Below are positions 9,192-18,417 of a stretch of 64,000 nucleotides of DNA, piece by piece. This stretch comes from Actinokineospora auranticolor (GTDB taxonomy: Bacteria; Actinomycetota; Actinomycetes; Mycobacteriales; Pseudonocardiaceae), in assembly GCF_002934265.1 (NCBI RefSeq), contig NZ_PTIX01000022.1, forward strand, positions 46,486 through 110,485, written 5' to 3'. Position 1 is the stretch's first letter. Every line of letters starts with the position of its first letter. The notes below the pieces were generated by a model that saw only the letters and a list, made by a program, of their open reading frames with translations, did no database searches and was not told the DNA's origin. A program made the translations under genes and the position numbers.

Positions 9192-9435
9192 TCGGGACCC
9201 AGTTCCTGGATCTATTCATGAATAGGTGGATGGTGGATCACCGGCGCGCGCGGCGCACCGGCGGTCCCGCCTACCGGAATCCCGATCGGGGTGGGGGAAT
9301 ACACCCGAAAAGGGAACGCCTGCGCCCTGCCCGAATGCGATCTCGTTGCTAGTGTCCAAATCGCGGGGCCGAGAAGAGCCGCAGCGCACGGGCTCCCGCG
9401 CTGATCCCGACAAGGCACCACGAAGGAGCAAGGCC

Positions 9436-9972
9436 GTGACCGCAAGCATCCAGGACAGCAGGCTGAAGCGTCGTTTCGAGCTCTGGGACAGCAACGGCGA
9501 CGGACAGATCGACCAGTCCGACTACGAGGCAGAGGCCCGCCGCATCCTCCAGGGCTTCGGTGAGCAGGAGAGCTCGCCGAAGGGCCGGGCGCTGCTGTCG
9601 GCCTACGCGCAGATGTGGGACAAGCTCCAGGCCAAGGCCGACACCGACCACTCCGGCACGGTCTCGATGCAGGAGTTCATCCGGGTCAGCGAGCAGGAGA
9701 TCGTGGACGCGGGCAACCCCGGGTTCAACCAGAACCTGCGCCCGGCCATCGAGGCCATCGTGGACATCGCCGACACCGACGGCGACGGCGAGGTCAACGC
9801 CGCCGAGTTCACCCGCTGGATGCGCGCGGCAGGCGTGGACGAGAGCACCGCCAAGGCCTCGTTCAACCAGCTCGACAGCAACCACAGCGGCGCGCTGTCG
9901 GTCGACGAGATCGTGGACGCGGTCCGCGACTACCACCAGGGCAAGCACGACATCCCCCTGCTCGGCGGCTGA
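9436..9972 (+). CDS. EF-hand calcium-binding protein (calerythrin-like)
   Basis: A 178-residue cytoplasmic protein with four EF-hand loops: DSNGDGQIDQSD near residue 18, DTDHSGTVSMQE near 70, DTDGDGEVNAAE near 114 and DSNHSGALSVDE near 148. Spacing and length match the calerythrin/CabD family of actinobacterial Ca-binding proteins, implicated in calcium buffering or signalling. GTG 9436 follows GAAGGAG at a good distance; an upstream in-frame extension has no such site. A strong terminator follows. Confidence 0.9.
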   Translation: MTASIQDSRLKRRFELWDSNGDGQIDQSDYEAEARRILQGFGEQESSPKGRALLSAYAQMWDKLQAKADTDHSGTVSMQEFIRVSEQEIVDAGNPGFNQNLRPAIEAIVDIADTDGDGEVNAAEFTRWMRAAGVDESTAKASFNQLDSNHSGALSVDEIVDAVRDYHQGKHDIPLLGG

Positions 9973-9994
9973 TCACCACCGGTAGCGGAGAACG

Positions 9995-10037
9995 GCCGAG
10001 GGCCCCGGGGAGCGATTCCCCGGGGCCCTCGGCTTTG
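9995..10037 (+). terminator. Strong intrinsic terminator after the EF-hand gene
   Basis: A perfect 17-bp stem starting GCCGAGGGCCCCGGGGA (9995-10011) pairs with 10017-10033 across a 5-nt loop and is followed by TTTGATC. It lies 22 bp past the EF-hand stop and also faces the end of the leftward biosynthetic arm at 10096. Confidence 0.85.
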
Positions 10038-10095
10038 ATCCCCTCTTCGTGGCGCCCCCCCACGAAACCGCGGGCTCCCCCGCGGCCGGAAGCCG

Positions 10096-11406
10096 TTACG
10101 CGCCGAGGAAGCGCTCCACCGTCGCGGCGACCAGCGCGCGCCGCAGCACATCCGGGCGCAGCAGCGCGCTCGGGTGCTCGTACATGTTGACCACGTCGGC
10201 GAACCGCGCGGCCACCAGCGGGTCGCGCATCGCGGCCCGGTCGATGGCCCCGCTGACCGCCTGCCGCAGCCGGTGCCCGCGCGGGCGGCGGGCCACCAGG
10301 TGCGGCAGCCCGAAGTCGGCGATGACGCTGGTCTGCCACGCCGCGTCGACCAGCACCCGCAGCCGCTCGAAGTAGCCGCCGACGCCCGCGCCGGAGCGCA
10401 GCCACGCGGCCAGCGCCGAGGCGTGCAGCGCGGCGGACGGGATGCCCTGGCCGTACACCGGGTTGAACGACGCGACGGCGTCACCGAGGGGAACCAGACC
10501 GGCCGGAAACCGCTCGACCGTGTGGAAATCCCGGCGGACGCTGTGCGGGAACCGGTGCGTGGACACTCCTCCGGCGGGCATGCAGGTGCGCACCAGGGTG
10601 GCGAACCCGGCGGCGGGCTCGCGCAGGCAGCGCTCCGCGAAGTCGGCCGGGTCCCGGCTGGGCCGGTTCTTGCCGTAGGCGGACACCGTGGCGATCCAGT
10701 AGTCGTCGTTGAGCGGCGCGATGCAGCTCACGCCGGGCTCCGCGGCGGAGTTGGAGCGCAGCGAGTGCACCGAGAGCAGACCGTCGAGCCGCTGGTCCCG
10801 GGACCGGTGGTACAGCGTGGTGGCGTACCCGAGGTCGAGCGCGAGGCGCTGCTTGCGCGGCACCGGGTAGTCCACCCTGGACAGCCACTCGCACAGCCTG
10901 CTCGCCCGACCGGTCGCGTCCACCACCAGGTCCGCGGGCAGGGTCTCGCCGAGCGCGGTCCGCACGCCGGTGACCCGGTCGCCGGAGACCGCCAGGTCGG
11001 TGACCCGGTCGCGCACCACGGTGACCAGCGGCAGCACCCAGCGCCGCAGGTGGTGCTCCAGCAGCGGCCGGTGCACCGGCAGGAAGACGTGCCCCGGTAC
11101 CGGCAGCCGCAGGTGCCCGTCGACGTACATCCGGCCGTCCCGCTCGGACGTGCAGCGCACGGCCCCGTCGGCGACCAGGTCGTCGAGCAGCGTCGGGAAC
11201 CAGTACGACAGCATGTCCTGGGCCAGCCCCAGCAGCACGTGGAACTGGTCGCCGTGCGCGATCGCGCCGCGCCCCACCGGCGACTCCGGCAGGTCGTCCG
11301 GCTCGACCACCACGACGTCGTCGGTGAACGCGCGCAGCACCCGCGCGGCCAGCAGCCCGGCGACGCTGCCGCCCACCACGACCGCCCGGTCGAGCCGGGT
11401 GCTCAC
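10096..11406 (-). CDS. FAD-dependent oxidoreductase/monooxygenase
   Basis: A 436-residue flavoprotein. The N-terminus has the dinucleotide-binding motif VVVGGSVAGLLAARVL, and a conserved GDAVASFNPVYGQG motif near residue 300 is typical of FAD monooxygenases and halogenase-like or geranylgeranyl-reductase-like enzymes. The tryptophan-halogenase WxWxIP motif is not seen. It is the last gene of the leftward biosynthetic arm; its GTG start overlaps the preceding stop by four bases. A role in tailoring oxidation of the cluster product is inferred. Confidence 0.8.
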   Translation of the reverse strand: MSTRLDRAVVVGGSVAGLLAARVLRAFTDDVVVVEPDDLPESPVGRGAIAHGDQFHVLLGLAQDMLSYWFPTLLDDLVADGAVRCTSERDGRMYVDGHLRLPVPGHVFLPVHRPLLEHHLRRWVLPLVTVVRDRVTDLAVSGDRVTGVRTALGETLPADLVVDATGRASRLCEWLSRVDYPVPRKQRLALDLGYATTLYHRSRDQRLDGLLSVHSLRSNSAAEPGVSCIAPLNDDYWIATVSAYGKNRPSRDPADFAERCLREPAAGFATLVRTCMPAGGVSTHRFPHSVRRDFHTVERFPAGLVPLGDAVASFNPVYGQGIPSAALHASALAAWLRSGAGVGGYFERLRVLVDAAWQTSVIADFGLPHLVARRPRGHRLRQAVSGAIDRAAMRDPLVAARFADVVNMYEHPSALLRPDVLRRALVAATVERFLGA

Positions 11407-11804
11407 CGGGTCCCCGACTGGACGAACCGGACGGTCGACTCCGGGGACAGCTCGATCTGCTCGCCGGTGACCGGCCGTTCGCGGCGGATGAGGATGTTGT
11501 AGTGGTTGGGGAAGTGGCACGCGTCGAAGCCGAGGACCGTGCCCACCACCTGGTCGCCGATGCGCACCTCGTCGCCGCGGTCGATCACCCCGCCGTCGCG
11601 GATCTCGGCGAACCCGAGGAACCCGACCCGGTCGATGCTCGGGTCGCCCTCGGTGTGGTCGGTGGTGACCAGCTCGTGCACCTCGCCCTGGCGCACGCAG
11701 CGGCTGGCGAACTCCTCCAGCCGCATGCCGCGGTCGTCGCGGCGGTGCACCAGCACCTTCACCAGCACCCCGGACACCGTGCGCTTGCTGCCGTCCTCGA
11801 TCAT
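11403..11804 (-). CDS. Small conserved protein (DUF6917-like)
   Basis: A 133-residue predicted cytoplasmic protein. It starts MIEDGSKRTVSGVLVKVL and contains HVL-like beta strands followed by FDACHFPNHYNILI and a C-terminal ERPVTGEQIEL segment. I associate it, with limited certainty, with the DUF6917 group seen in biosynthetic clusters; no reaction is known to me. The pattern looks like a small beta-barrel. Start ATG 11804 (an in-frame GTG lies just before). It overlaps both neighbours, so it belongs to the operon. Confidence 0.6.
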   Translation of the reverse strand: MIEDGSKRTVSGVLVKVLVHRRDDRGMRLEEFASRCVRQGEVHELVTTDHTEGDPSIDRVGFLGFAEIRDGGVIDRGDEVRIGDQVVGTVLGFDACHFPNHYNILIRRERPVTGEQIELSPESTVRFVQSGTR

Positions 11805-12727
11805 CACTTCTCCCCGATCAGCGCGGCCCGCGACCACTGCTCGGCGCGGTAGGCCGCGTCCACCAACGACAGCGCGGCCAGGCCGTCGCGGTCGACGCCG
11901 CCGGTGTGCACGGCCAGCGTGAACGCGCGCAGCACACCCGCGTACTCGTGCCAGAGCGACTGCTTGAAACCGGTGAACCCGGCGAGCATGTCCGCCCGCC
12001 ACACCGCGCCGTCGGCCAGCCGCACCTCGACGTCCTTGGTCTCGCCCGGGTGGTCCCAGTCCAGCTCGACCCGGGCCCGGGCGCCGGACTCGGCGGCCAG
12101 GTGCACCCGCGCCGCGCGGTCCACGCCCGCCGCGTCCCGCCGGATGTCCACAGAGGACACTTGGAGCGAGCCGAGCAGCAACCGGGCCAGGTCGAAGGCG
12201 TTCGGGCCGTTGTCGGCCACGCAGCCCCCGCCGCAGCGCGCCGGGTCCAGGTACCAGCCGTCGGCGCCGACGTGCTCCTCGATCCGCTCCAGGTACCGCA
12301 CGGTCACCGACTCGATCGGCACCCCGCGCGGCAACCCCTCCAGCAGCGCGCGGATCCGCGCGTTGTAGCGGCGGTGGAAGGAGGTGAACAGCACCGCGCC
12401 GCGAGCCGCGGCCAGCTCGGCCATGGCCAGGCCGTCGCGCAGCCGGGTCGCCAGCGGCTTCTCCACGCACACCGGCAGACCGGCGTCGAGCAGGTCGTGG
12501 CACACCGGGGCGTGCTGGTCGTTGGGCACGGTGACGACCACACCGTCCAACCCGCCCGCGGCGATCATGTCCCGGTGGTCGCGCCAGCACGGGACCTCGT
12601 CGCGGTAGGGGGCCAGCGCCTCCGGCCGCACGTCGCACACCGCGGCCAGCCGCAGCGGTCCGCTCTCGCCCAGCGCGGCCAGGTAGTAGCGGGAGATCAC
12701 ACCGAGCCCGATGACCCCGATGCGCAT
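11804..12727 (-). CDS. Gfo/Idh/MocA family oxidoreductase
   Basis: A 307-residue NAD(P)-dependent oxidoreductase, usually acting on sugars or cyclitols. It begins MRIGVIGLGVISRYYLAAL (Rossmann fold), has the family EKP motif (VCVEKPLATR near residue 93) and a substrate-domain segment FTSFHRRYNARI. ATG 12727 is used; it overlaps the stop of the Ldh-family gene. One of two MocA-type genes in this arm, suggesting successive oxidation or reduction of a sugar or cyclitol. Confidence 0.82.
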   Translation of the reverse strand: MRIGVIGLGVISRYYLAALGESGPLRLAAVCDVRPEALAPYRDEVPCWRDHRDMIAAGGLDGVVVTVPNDQHAPVCHDLLDAGLPVCVEKPLATRLRDGLAMAELAAARGAVLFTSFHRRYNARIRALLEGLPRGVPIESVTVRYLERIEEHVGADGWYLDPARCGGGCVADNGPNAFDLARLLLGSLQVSSVDIRRDAAGVDRAARVHLAAESGARARVELDWDHPGETKDVEVRLADGAVWRADMLAGFTGFKQSLWHEYAGVLRAFTLAVHTGGVDRDGLAALSLVDAAYRAEQWSRAALIGEK

Positions 12728-13839
12728 CAGCACGCCTCCGGCAGCACCAGACCGAGGCGCTCGGCGACCTCGCCCAGTTCCGCGTACAGCTCCGCGCCCA
12801 GCGGCACGCCCTCGCGCCGCGCCAGTTCCGCGTGCCGCGCCTCGGGGACCCCGGGGTAGGACACGTCCGTGCCCGGCTCCACCGGCGGGCAGGCCAGCAG
12901 CGCGCCGAACAGCGAGCCCGCGTCCCGCTGGTAGATCACCGGGTCGCGCAGCGTCGCGGGGGCCACGGCCATGACGAAGTAGCCGATGTCGTCGTCGGGG
13001 GTGCGGTCGGCGACCAGCGCGGCGGGCGCCGGGCCCAGCCCGGCACCGGACACCAGCGCGGACAACACCTCGACCATCAGCGCCAGGCCGAATCCCTTGT
13101 ACTCGCCGTCGCCGGGCGCGCCGAGCCAGGTCAGGTGCGCCTCGCCGTCGTCGAAGCGGGTCGGGTCGGTGACCGGCGCGCCGTGGTGGTCGGCCAGCCA
13201 GCTCGCCGGGACGTCCGCGCCCGCCCGCGCGGCGGCGCGCACCTTGCCGGTCGGCGCGGTGGTGGTGCTCATGTCCAGCAGGAACGGCGGGTGCGCGCCC
13301 GCCGGGGCGGCCACGCTGATCGGGTTGGTGCCCAGCATCGGCACCCGCCCGCGCGGCGGCCGGGCGATGCGCTGGTGGCCGCAGTTGGCCGCGACCACGC
13401 CGACCATGCCGTGCCGCACCGCGCGCAGCGCGTGCGGGCCTGCGCAGCCGAAGTGCGTGCCGCCGCGCACCGACACCAGGCCGACGCCGTGGTCGCGGGC
13501 CCGGCGCACGGCCACGTCCATCGCCTCGCCCGCCAGCCACAGGCCCAGCCCGCCGCGCCCGTCGAGCAGCACGGTGGCGCCCCGGTCGGCCAGCACCCGC
13601 GGCTCCGCGTCCGGCCTGCCCCGGCCGGAGGTCAGCAGCGGCAGGTAGATCCGGGTGAGGTTGACCAGCCCGTGCGACGCCGTGCCGGTGATGTCGCCGT
13701 GGCACAGCGCCGCGGCCGACTCGGCGGCCCGGTCGCGCGGCACGCCGTGCGCGGCGAACACCGCCGCGGTGAAGCCGAGCAGGGCGTCGTGCGGGACCCG
13801 CACCCGGGTGCGGGGCGGTGCCTGGTCCAGATCGGTCAT
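12727..13839 (-). CDS. Ldh-family (malate/L-sulfolactate type) NAD(P) dehydrogenase
   Basis: A 370-residue protein of the Ldh_2 family (malate, L-sulfolactate and ureidoglycolate dehydrogenases, NAD(P)H-dependent imine reductases). Characteristic stretches are SHGLVNLTRIYLP near residue 55, GGTHFGCAG near 123, NCGHQRIARPP and LGTNPISVAAPAG near 165. Family members oxidise 2-hydroxy acids or reduce 2-oxo acids and cyclic imines. Context suggests action on a 2-keto or imine intermediate of the cluster. Overlapping or near-adjacent to both neighbours. Confidence 0.82.
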   Translation of the reverse strand: MTDLDQAPPRTRVRVPHDALLGFTAAVFAAHGVPRDRAAESAAALCHGDITGTASHGLVNLTRIYLPLLTSGRGRPDAEPRVLADRGATVLLDGRGGLGLWLAGEAMDVAVRRARDHGVGLVSVRGGTHFGCAGPHALRAVRHGMVGVVAANCGHQRIARPPRGRVPMLGTNPISVAAPAGAHPPFLLDMSTTTAPTGKVRAAARAGADVPASWLADHHGAPVTDPTRFDDGEAHLTWLGAPGDGEYKGFGLALMVEVLSALVSGAGLGPAPAALVADRTPDDDIGYFVMAVAPATLRDPVIYQRDAGSLFGALLACPPVEPGTDVSYPGVPEARHAELARREGVPLGAELYAELGEVAERLGLVLPEAC

Positions 13840-13867
13840 GCCGGAGCCGTTCTCGTCGGGTGCTGGT

Positions 13868-15112
13868 TCATCGAGCAGCGGAGCGGGCGTGGAACGCGCG
13901 CAGCAGTCGGGAGACCTGGCCCGCGAACGCGGCCAGGTCGGCCAGGGCGACGAACTCGCCGTCGGCGTGGGCGTGGTTGGCGGCCAGGTCGCCCGGGCCG
14001 AGCACGGCCGTCGCCGCGCCCGGCACCCCGGCCAGCCAGATGGCGTCGCAGGTGAACGCCGGGTCGGCGGCGGGCCAGGCGGGGATGCCCGCGGCGGCCA
14101 TCAGCTCGTCGAGGGCGCCCGCCCCGTCGCCGCCGGTCAGCGCGGGCAGGCCGCGCTTGAGCCAGTCCACCGTGGTCACCCGGGCCGCGTCGGCGGCGGT
14201 GCGGGCCAGTTCCGGTACGGCGGCGAAGGTCTCGCGGAAGCGGGCCAGGCCGGTGGCCACCGCGCGGTCGAGTGCGCCGGTGAGGCGTTCGCCGTCGTCG
14301 GCGTAGGCGAGGTTGACCAGCAGGTCGCCGTCGCCGTAGACGCGGTTGTGCCGGGTGCCGGTGTGCAGCCCGGCCACGCACGCGTGCTCGCCCGCCAGTT
14401 CCAGCGCCAGGTGCTGGGCCAGGAAACCCAGCAGCACCGTGGCGTTGTGGCCGTCGCCGGGGCGGTCGTCGACGGCACCGGCCCCCGCGACCCGGATCCG
14501 CGCGGTGGCCGACGCGGTGGCGCGCGGCAGGTAGCGCAGCCCGGTCGGCTCGCAGAAGACGTTCAGCGCGCCGTGGAAACCGCGCTCCACCAACGGTCTG
14601 GTGCCGAAGGTGCCCATGGCGCCGCCCTCTTCACCGGACACGGCCTGCACGAGCACGGTGGTCTCCGCGCCGATGGCGGGTTCGCGGGAGACGGCGTCGC
14701 GGATGCCCGCCAGCAGCGCCACCGCCGGCCCCTTCGCGTCGACCGCGCCGCGGCCGTGGATCACCGCGCCGTCGACGCGGCCCGGTTCGTGGCCCGCGAC
14801 GGTGTCCAGGTGCACGTTGAACATGACCGTCGGCGCGTCCACCGGTCCCATGCGCAGCACCAGACTCGGTTGCGCGGCCAGGAAAGCCGGGTCGCGCGCC
14901 GCTTCGCGCACGGCGGCGGGCACGCCGGGGCGGTCGAGGTCCGCGCGCGTGGCCGGGCCGTGGTGCGCGACGGTGAAACCCCCGGCGGCGGCGGCGTACA
15001 GCTCCAGCGCCTCCCACAGCCGGGCCGGTTCCCCGGTCTCCAGCGGGCCCGCGGTGGGCAGGTCGATCAGCCGCAGCAGCAGCGCCGCGTCGGCCTCGGT
15101 GAACGCGGCCAC
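13868..15112 (-). CDS. M20-family metallopeptidase/deacylase (ArgE/DapE-like)
   Basis: A 414-residue zinc amidohydrolase. It shows HLDTVAGHE (metal His and Asp) near residue 90, GRGAVDAKGP bridging Asp near 120 and VSGEEGG catalytic/metal Glu near 155, plus a dimerisation domain. Enzymes of this family remove N-acyl groups or cleave dipeptides. In the cluster it could deprotect an N-acetylated amino sugar or amino acid intermediate. GTG 15112 starts one base past the upstream stop. Confidence 0.83.
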   Translation of the reverse strand: MAAFTEADAALLLRLIDLPTAGPLETGEPARLWEALELYAAAAGGFTVAHHGPATRADLDRPGVPAAVREAARDPAFLAAQPSLVLRMGPVDAPTVMFNVHLDTVAGHEPGRVDGAVIHGRGAVDAKGPAVALLAGIRDAVSREPAIGAETTVLVQAVSGEEGGAMGTFGTRPLVERGFHGALNVFCEPTGLRYLPRATASATARIRVAGAGAVDDRPGDGHNATVLLGFLAQHLALELAGEHACVAGLHTGTRHNRVYGDGDLLVNLAYADDGERLTGALDRAVATGLARFRETFAAVPELARTAADAARVTTVDWLKRGLPALTGGDGAGALDELMAAAGIPAWPAADPAFTCDAIWLAGVPGAATAVLGPGDLAANHAHADGEFVALADLAAFAGQVSRLLRAFHARSAAR

Positions 15113-15113
15113 G

Positions 15114-15941
15114 TCACCGGTCCGCCGTGGCGAGCAGGGCTTCCAACGCGCGCCCGGCCGCGGTGAACCCCTCGACCGAACCCCGCCCGCCCGACTCGTG
15201 CGGGCGCAGGCTCAGGTGCGGTTCGATGGACAGCGCGCCCTGGTAGCCGTGCGCGGCCAAGAGGTCGAGGCAGCCGCGCACGTCCGCGTCGCCCTCGCCT
15301 GGAATTGTCCACTGTGGACCCATGGGGGTCGGCACGCCGTCCTTGACGTGCACGTGCGCCACGTGCTCCACCACCTCGGCCAGCTGCTCCGTCGCGGAGT
15401 AGCCGTACGCCAAGCCGTTGCCGGTGTCGAACAGCAACCGCAGCGCCGGGCTGTCCGCCTCCTCCAGCATGCGCAGCGCCCGCGCCGGGTCGCTGCCCGC
15501 CCAGCCCGCGCAGTTCTCGTGCAGCAGCACCAGGTCCGCCTGCTCGGCGCGCAGCGCCAGCTCCCGCATCCGGCGCAGCGCCCGGTGCTCCCACTCGTCG
15601 TCGTGCAGGCCGTCGTTGGGGTACGACATCACCCGCACGTACCGGGTGCCCAGCCGCGGGCAGCGGCGCGCCAGCACCCGCAGCTCCTCCAGGTCGCGGC
15701 CGAAGTCGCCGGTGATCACCGTGGACCAGTCGCCGATCCGCGAGTCCACGCACACCGTGCGCAGCCCCAGCTCCGCCAGCGTGCCCGCGACCTCGTCGAA
15801 CAGCGGGTCCGGCAGGTCCGCCACGGCCGTGCCCGCCACCGTGCGCAGCTCGATCGCCGACCAGCCCAGCCCGGTGACCGCCGCGACCTGCTCGGCCAAC
15901 CCGGGACCGGCCTCGTCGCCGATGCCCGCGAGCACCCTCAC
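15114..15941 (-). CDS. Sugar phosphate isomerase/epimerase family (AP_endonuc_2 TIM barrel)
   Basis: A 275-residue TIM-barrel protein of the xylose-isomerase-like superfamily. Metal-site segments are visible: LLHENCAGW near residue 140, LLFDTGNGLAYG near 175, HVHVKDG near 200 and LSIEPHL near 245. Family members isomerise or dehydrate sugars, keto acids and inosose derivatives. GTG 15941 overlaps the stop of the upstream MocA gene (GTGA). Confidence 0.82.
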   Translation of the reverse strand: MRVLAGIGDEAGPGLAEQVAAVTGLGWSAIELRTVAGTAVADLPDPLFDEVAGTLAELGLRTVCVDSRIGDWSTVITGDFGRDLEELRVLARRCPRLGTRYVRVMSYPNDGLHDDEWEHRALRRMRELALRAEQADLVLLHENCAGWAGSDPARALRMLEEADSPALRLLFDTGNGLAYGYSATEQLAEVVEHVAHVHVKDGVPTPMGPQWTIPGEGDADVRGCLDLLAAHGYQGALSIEPHLSLRPHESGGRGSVEGFTAAGRALEALLATADR

Positions 15942-16939
15942 CGGCCGACCTCCACCGGCGCGCGCAACCCGGCCTGCCGCTTGGCCTCCGCGATGACCGA
16001 CACCACCGCGGCGCCGATCGCGGGTTCGTCCGTGAAGGGCTCCTCGCCGGTGAAGTGCCGGTACGCGCGGGAGACGAACGCGGAGAGCGAGTCGTCGCGG
16101 AACACCGAGTCGACCTTGCCGCCGCGGGTGCGCACGGACAGCTGCGCGTACTCGTCCGCCCCGCTGATCGGGTAGTGCCCGATCAGCGTGCCGCCCTCCA
16201 GCTCCACGGTGATCCGGCGCTCGCGGACCGGCGCGGTGAGGTCGGTGCGGATGTCGGTGAACACCCCGTCCGCGTGCCGCAGCCGCACCCACGCCCGGCC
16301 CATCGACGGGAAGACCGCGTCGCCGAGCAGCATGTCCGCGCATCCCGCGCCGACCACCTCGGCCGCGCCCGCCACGTGCAGCGCGACGGCCAGCGAGTGC
16401 GGCATCTCGACGTCGAAGGCGCTCGGGTGGTCGTCACCGGCGAGCGTGCGGGCGAAGCGCGGCTTGCGCTGGCTGAACTCCACGGACTTCAGCGCGCCCA
16501 GCCTGCCGCCGCGCAGCACGGCGAGCACCCGGTTGGTCAGCTCGCTGCACCGCCACTGCGCCACCGGCACCACGTCCAGCCCGGCGCGCTCGCGCAGCCG
16601 CAGCACCTCGCGCAGCTCGACCTCGTCGGCGGCCAGCGGCTTCTCCACCAGGAACCGGCGGAACCCCAGGTCGACCAGCTCGGTCAGCGGGCGCAGCCGC
16701 GCGGACGGGCCGGTGCACAGGTGCACCACGGTCCGCTCCGGGTCGGTGATCGCCGCCGCGTGCGCCAGCGAGTGCGCCACCGCGAGGTCGGGCGCCTCCG
16801 CCGGGCGGTGGCGCGGGTCGTGCACGGTGATCGGCGGCCTGCCCAGCGAGCGTCCGCCGCCGTGCCCGAGCCCGCGCAGCACCGGCAGGTGCAGCCCGGA
16901 GCCCGCGCGGCCCAGGCCCACGACGAGCGTGCCCAGCAT
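15938..16939 (-). CDS. Gfo/Idh/MocA family oxidoreductase, first gene of the leftward arm
   Basis: A 333-residue protein beginning MLGTLVVGLGRAGSGLHLPV, an N-terminal Rossmann motif, with FRRFLVEKPLAADE (family EKP motif) near residue 100 and DVVPVAQWRCSELTNRVL after it. The ATG at 16939 follows AGGAGG at good spacing; a longer in-frame start at 17029 lacks one. It heads the leftward unit and is divergent from the DegT aminotransferase at 17218, so the gap between them should hold both promoters. Confidence 0.82.
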   Translation of the reverse strand: MLGTLVVGLGRAGSGLHLPVLRGLGHGGGRSLGRPPITVHDPRHRPAEAPDLAVAHSLAHAAAITDPERTVVHLCTGPSARLRPLTELVDLGFRRFLVEKPLAADEVELREVLRLRERAGLDVVPVAQWRCSELTNRVLAVLRGGRLGALKSVEFSQRKPRFARTLAGDDHPSAFDVEMPHSLAVALHVAGAAEVVGAGCADMLLGDAVFPSMGRAWVRLRHADGVFTDIRTDLTAPVRERRITVELEGGTLIGHYPISGADEYAQLSVRTRGGKVDSVFRDDSLSAFVSRAYRHFTGEEPFTDEPAIGAAVVSVIAEAKRQAGLRAPVEVGR

Positions 16940-17217
16940 GGGGTGCGTGCCTCCTGGAATCGGCTGGAATCGGGGTGTGCGGCTGTTCGGGTGCCGCGAC
17001 TGGTGCGTTCGGGGGGCGGGACGGGCCAACCCTGGTGTGCGCCGTGCCGGGTGTCAACGCGGACCCCCGACGGCCACCCGACCGTGTGATCTTTCGTTTG
17101 CGTTGCCGCGCAACGGATGGCGACCGCCTAGTTTGGACCGCGCCCGCGCCGGGAGCCCGACCGCCGCAGGGGCGACCCGACCAGCGCTATCCGGACCACT
17201 GAGTTCTAAGGACCGAC
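16940..17217. promoter_or_regulatory. Divergent promoter region of the biosynthetic cluster
   Basis: A 278-bp gap between the two divergent arms. It holds a small inverted repeat, GTTGC-CGC-GCAAC (17102-17114), and a possible rightward -10 TAGTTT (17129-17134) without a clear -35 at 17-18 bp. AAGGA precedes the rightward ATG. No regulator gene lies inside the cluster, so control is likely from outside; the inverted repeat is a candidate operator. Confidence 0.45.
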
Positions 17218-18417
17218 ATGGAGCACGCCGCGGCACTCGCGGACCCGGACGCCGCGGCCCCACCTGGACCGGCGGTGCCGTTCTTCACCCAGGCCGCGGC
17301 CTTCACCGCGCTCTGGCCGAGCATCGCGGCCAACATCGAGACCGTCGTCGACCGCGGCAAGTACTCCCACGGCCCGCTGGTCGGCCGGTTCGAGCAGGCG
17401 CTGGCCCGCTACACCGGCGCCCGGTTCGCCATCGGGGTCAACTCCGGCACCGACGCGCTGGTGCTGCTGATGCGCGCGGCCGGTCTCGAACCCGGCGACG
17501 AGGTGGTGGTGCCCGCGTTCAGCTTCATCGCCTCCGCCTCCGCGGTGGTGCTCGCGGGCGGACGACCGGCCTTCGCCGACATCGATCCGGACACCTACAC
17601 GCTCGACCTGGCCGCGGTGGAGGTCGGCAAGCGCACCCGGATGGTCATGCCGGTGCACCTGTTCTGCCAGCTCGCCGACCTCACCGCCGTCGAGCGGTTC
17701 GCCCAGCGGCACGCGCTCACCGTGGTCGAGGACAGCGCCGAGGCGATCGGCATGCGCTGGGACGGTGCGCACGCGGGCCTGCGCGGCGCGGGCGGGGTGC
17801 TGTCGTTCTTCCCCACCAAGACCCTCGGCGCGATCGGCGACGCGGGCGCGGTCATCACCGACGACGCGACCGTCGCCGACTCCGTCGCCGCGCTGCGCCA
17901 CCACGGCCGCTACGGGCACACCCTGGACCACTTCCCCGGGATCAACACCGAGACCGCGGTGCCGGGGTTCAACTCCAAGATGGACGACATCCAGGCCGCG
18001 GTGCTGCTGGCCAAGCTGGAGCGCCTCGACGCGGACATCGCCCGCCGCGGCGAACTGGCCGCCGCCTACACCGAGCGGCTGCGCGGCTGCCCCGGGGTGC
18101 GGCGGCTGCCCACGGTGGTCGAGCGCGACGTCGACACCACCCCGGTGTTCTACGTCTACCTCGTCGAGGTCGACCACCGCGACACCCTCGCCGCGTACCT
18201 CGCCGCGCACGGCGTCGGCACCGAGACGTACTACCCGGTCCCGCTGCACCTGCAGCCGTGCTTCGCCGAGCTGGGCCACCGGCGCGGCGACTTCCCGGTC
18301 GCCGAGGCCGCGTGCGCGCGCACCCTCGCGCTGCCGCTCTACCCGGACCTCACCGACTTCCAGGTCGACCGGGTGTGCGCGCTCATCCGCGCCTTCTTCG
18401 GCGGTGGCGGGTCGTGA
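17218..18417 (+). CDS. DegT/DnrJ/EryC1/StrS aminotransferase (WbpE-like)
   Basis: A 399-residue PLP-dependent sugar aminotransferase. The PLP Lys is Lys201 in FFPTKTLGAIGDAGA; GVNSGTDALVLLMRAAG near residue 75 and EDSAEAIG near 170 are family hallmarks, and ETYYPVPLHLQPCF is characteristic of enzymes acting on 3-keto NDP-sugars such as WbpE. It would transfer an amino group, normally from glutamate, to a keto-sugar or keto-cyclitol. ATG 17218 is preceded by AAGGA. It overlaps the next gene by four bases. Confidence 0.87.
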   Translation: MEHAAALADPDAAAPPGPAVPFFTQAAAFTALWPSIAANIETVVDRGKYSHGPLVGRFEQALARYTGARFAIGVNSGTDALVLLMRAAGLEPGDEVVVPAFSFIASASAVVLAGGRPAFADIDPDTYTLDLAAVEVGKRTRMVMPVHLFCQLADLTAVERFAQRHALTVVEDSAEAIGMRWDGAHAGLRGAGGVLSFFPTKTLGAIGDAGAVITDDATVADSVAALRHHGRYGHTLDHFPGINTETAVPGFNSKMDDIQAAVLLAKLERLDADIARRGELAAAYTERLRGCPGVRRLPTVVERDVDTTPVFYVYLVEVDHRDTLAAYLAAHGVGTETYYPVPLHLQPCFAELGHRRGDFPVAEAACARTLALPLYPDLTDFQVDRVCALIRAFFGGGGS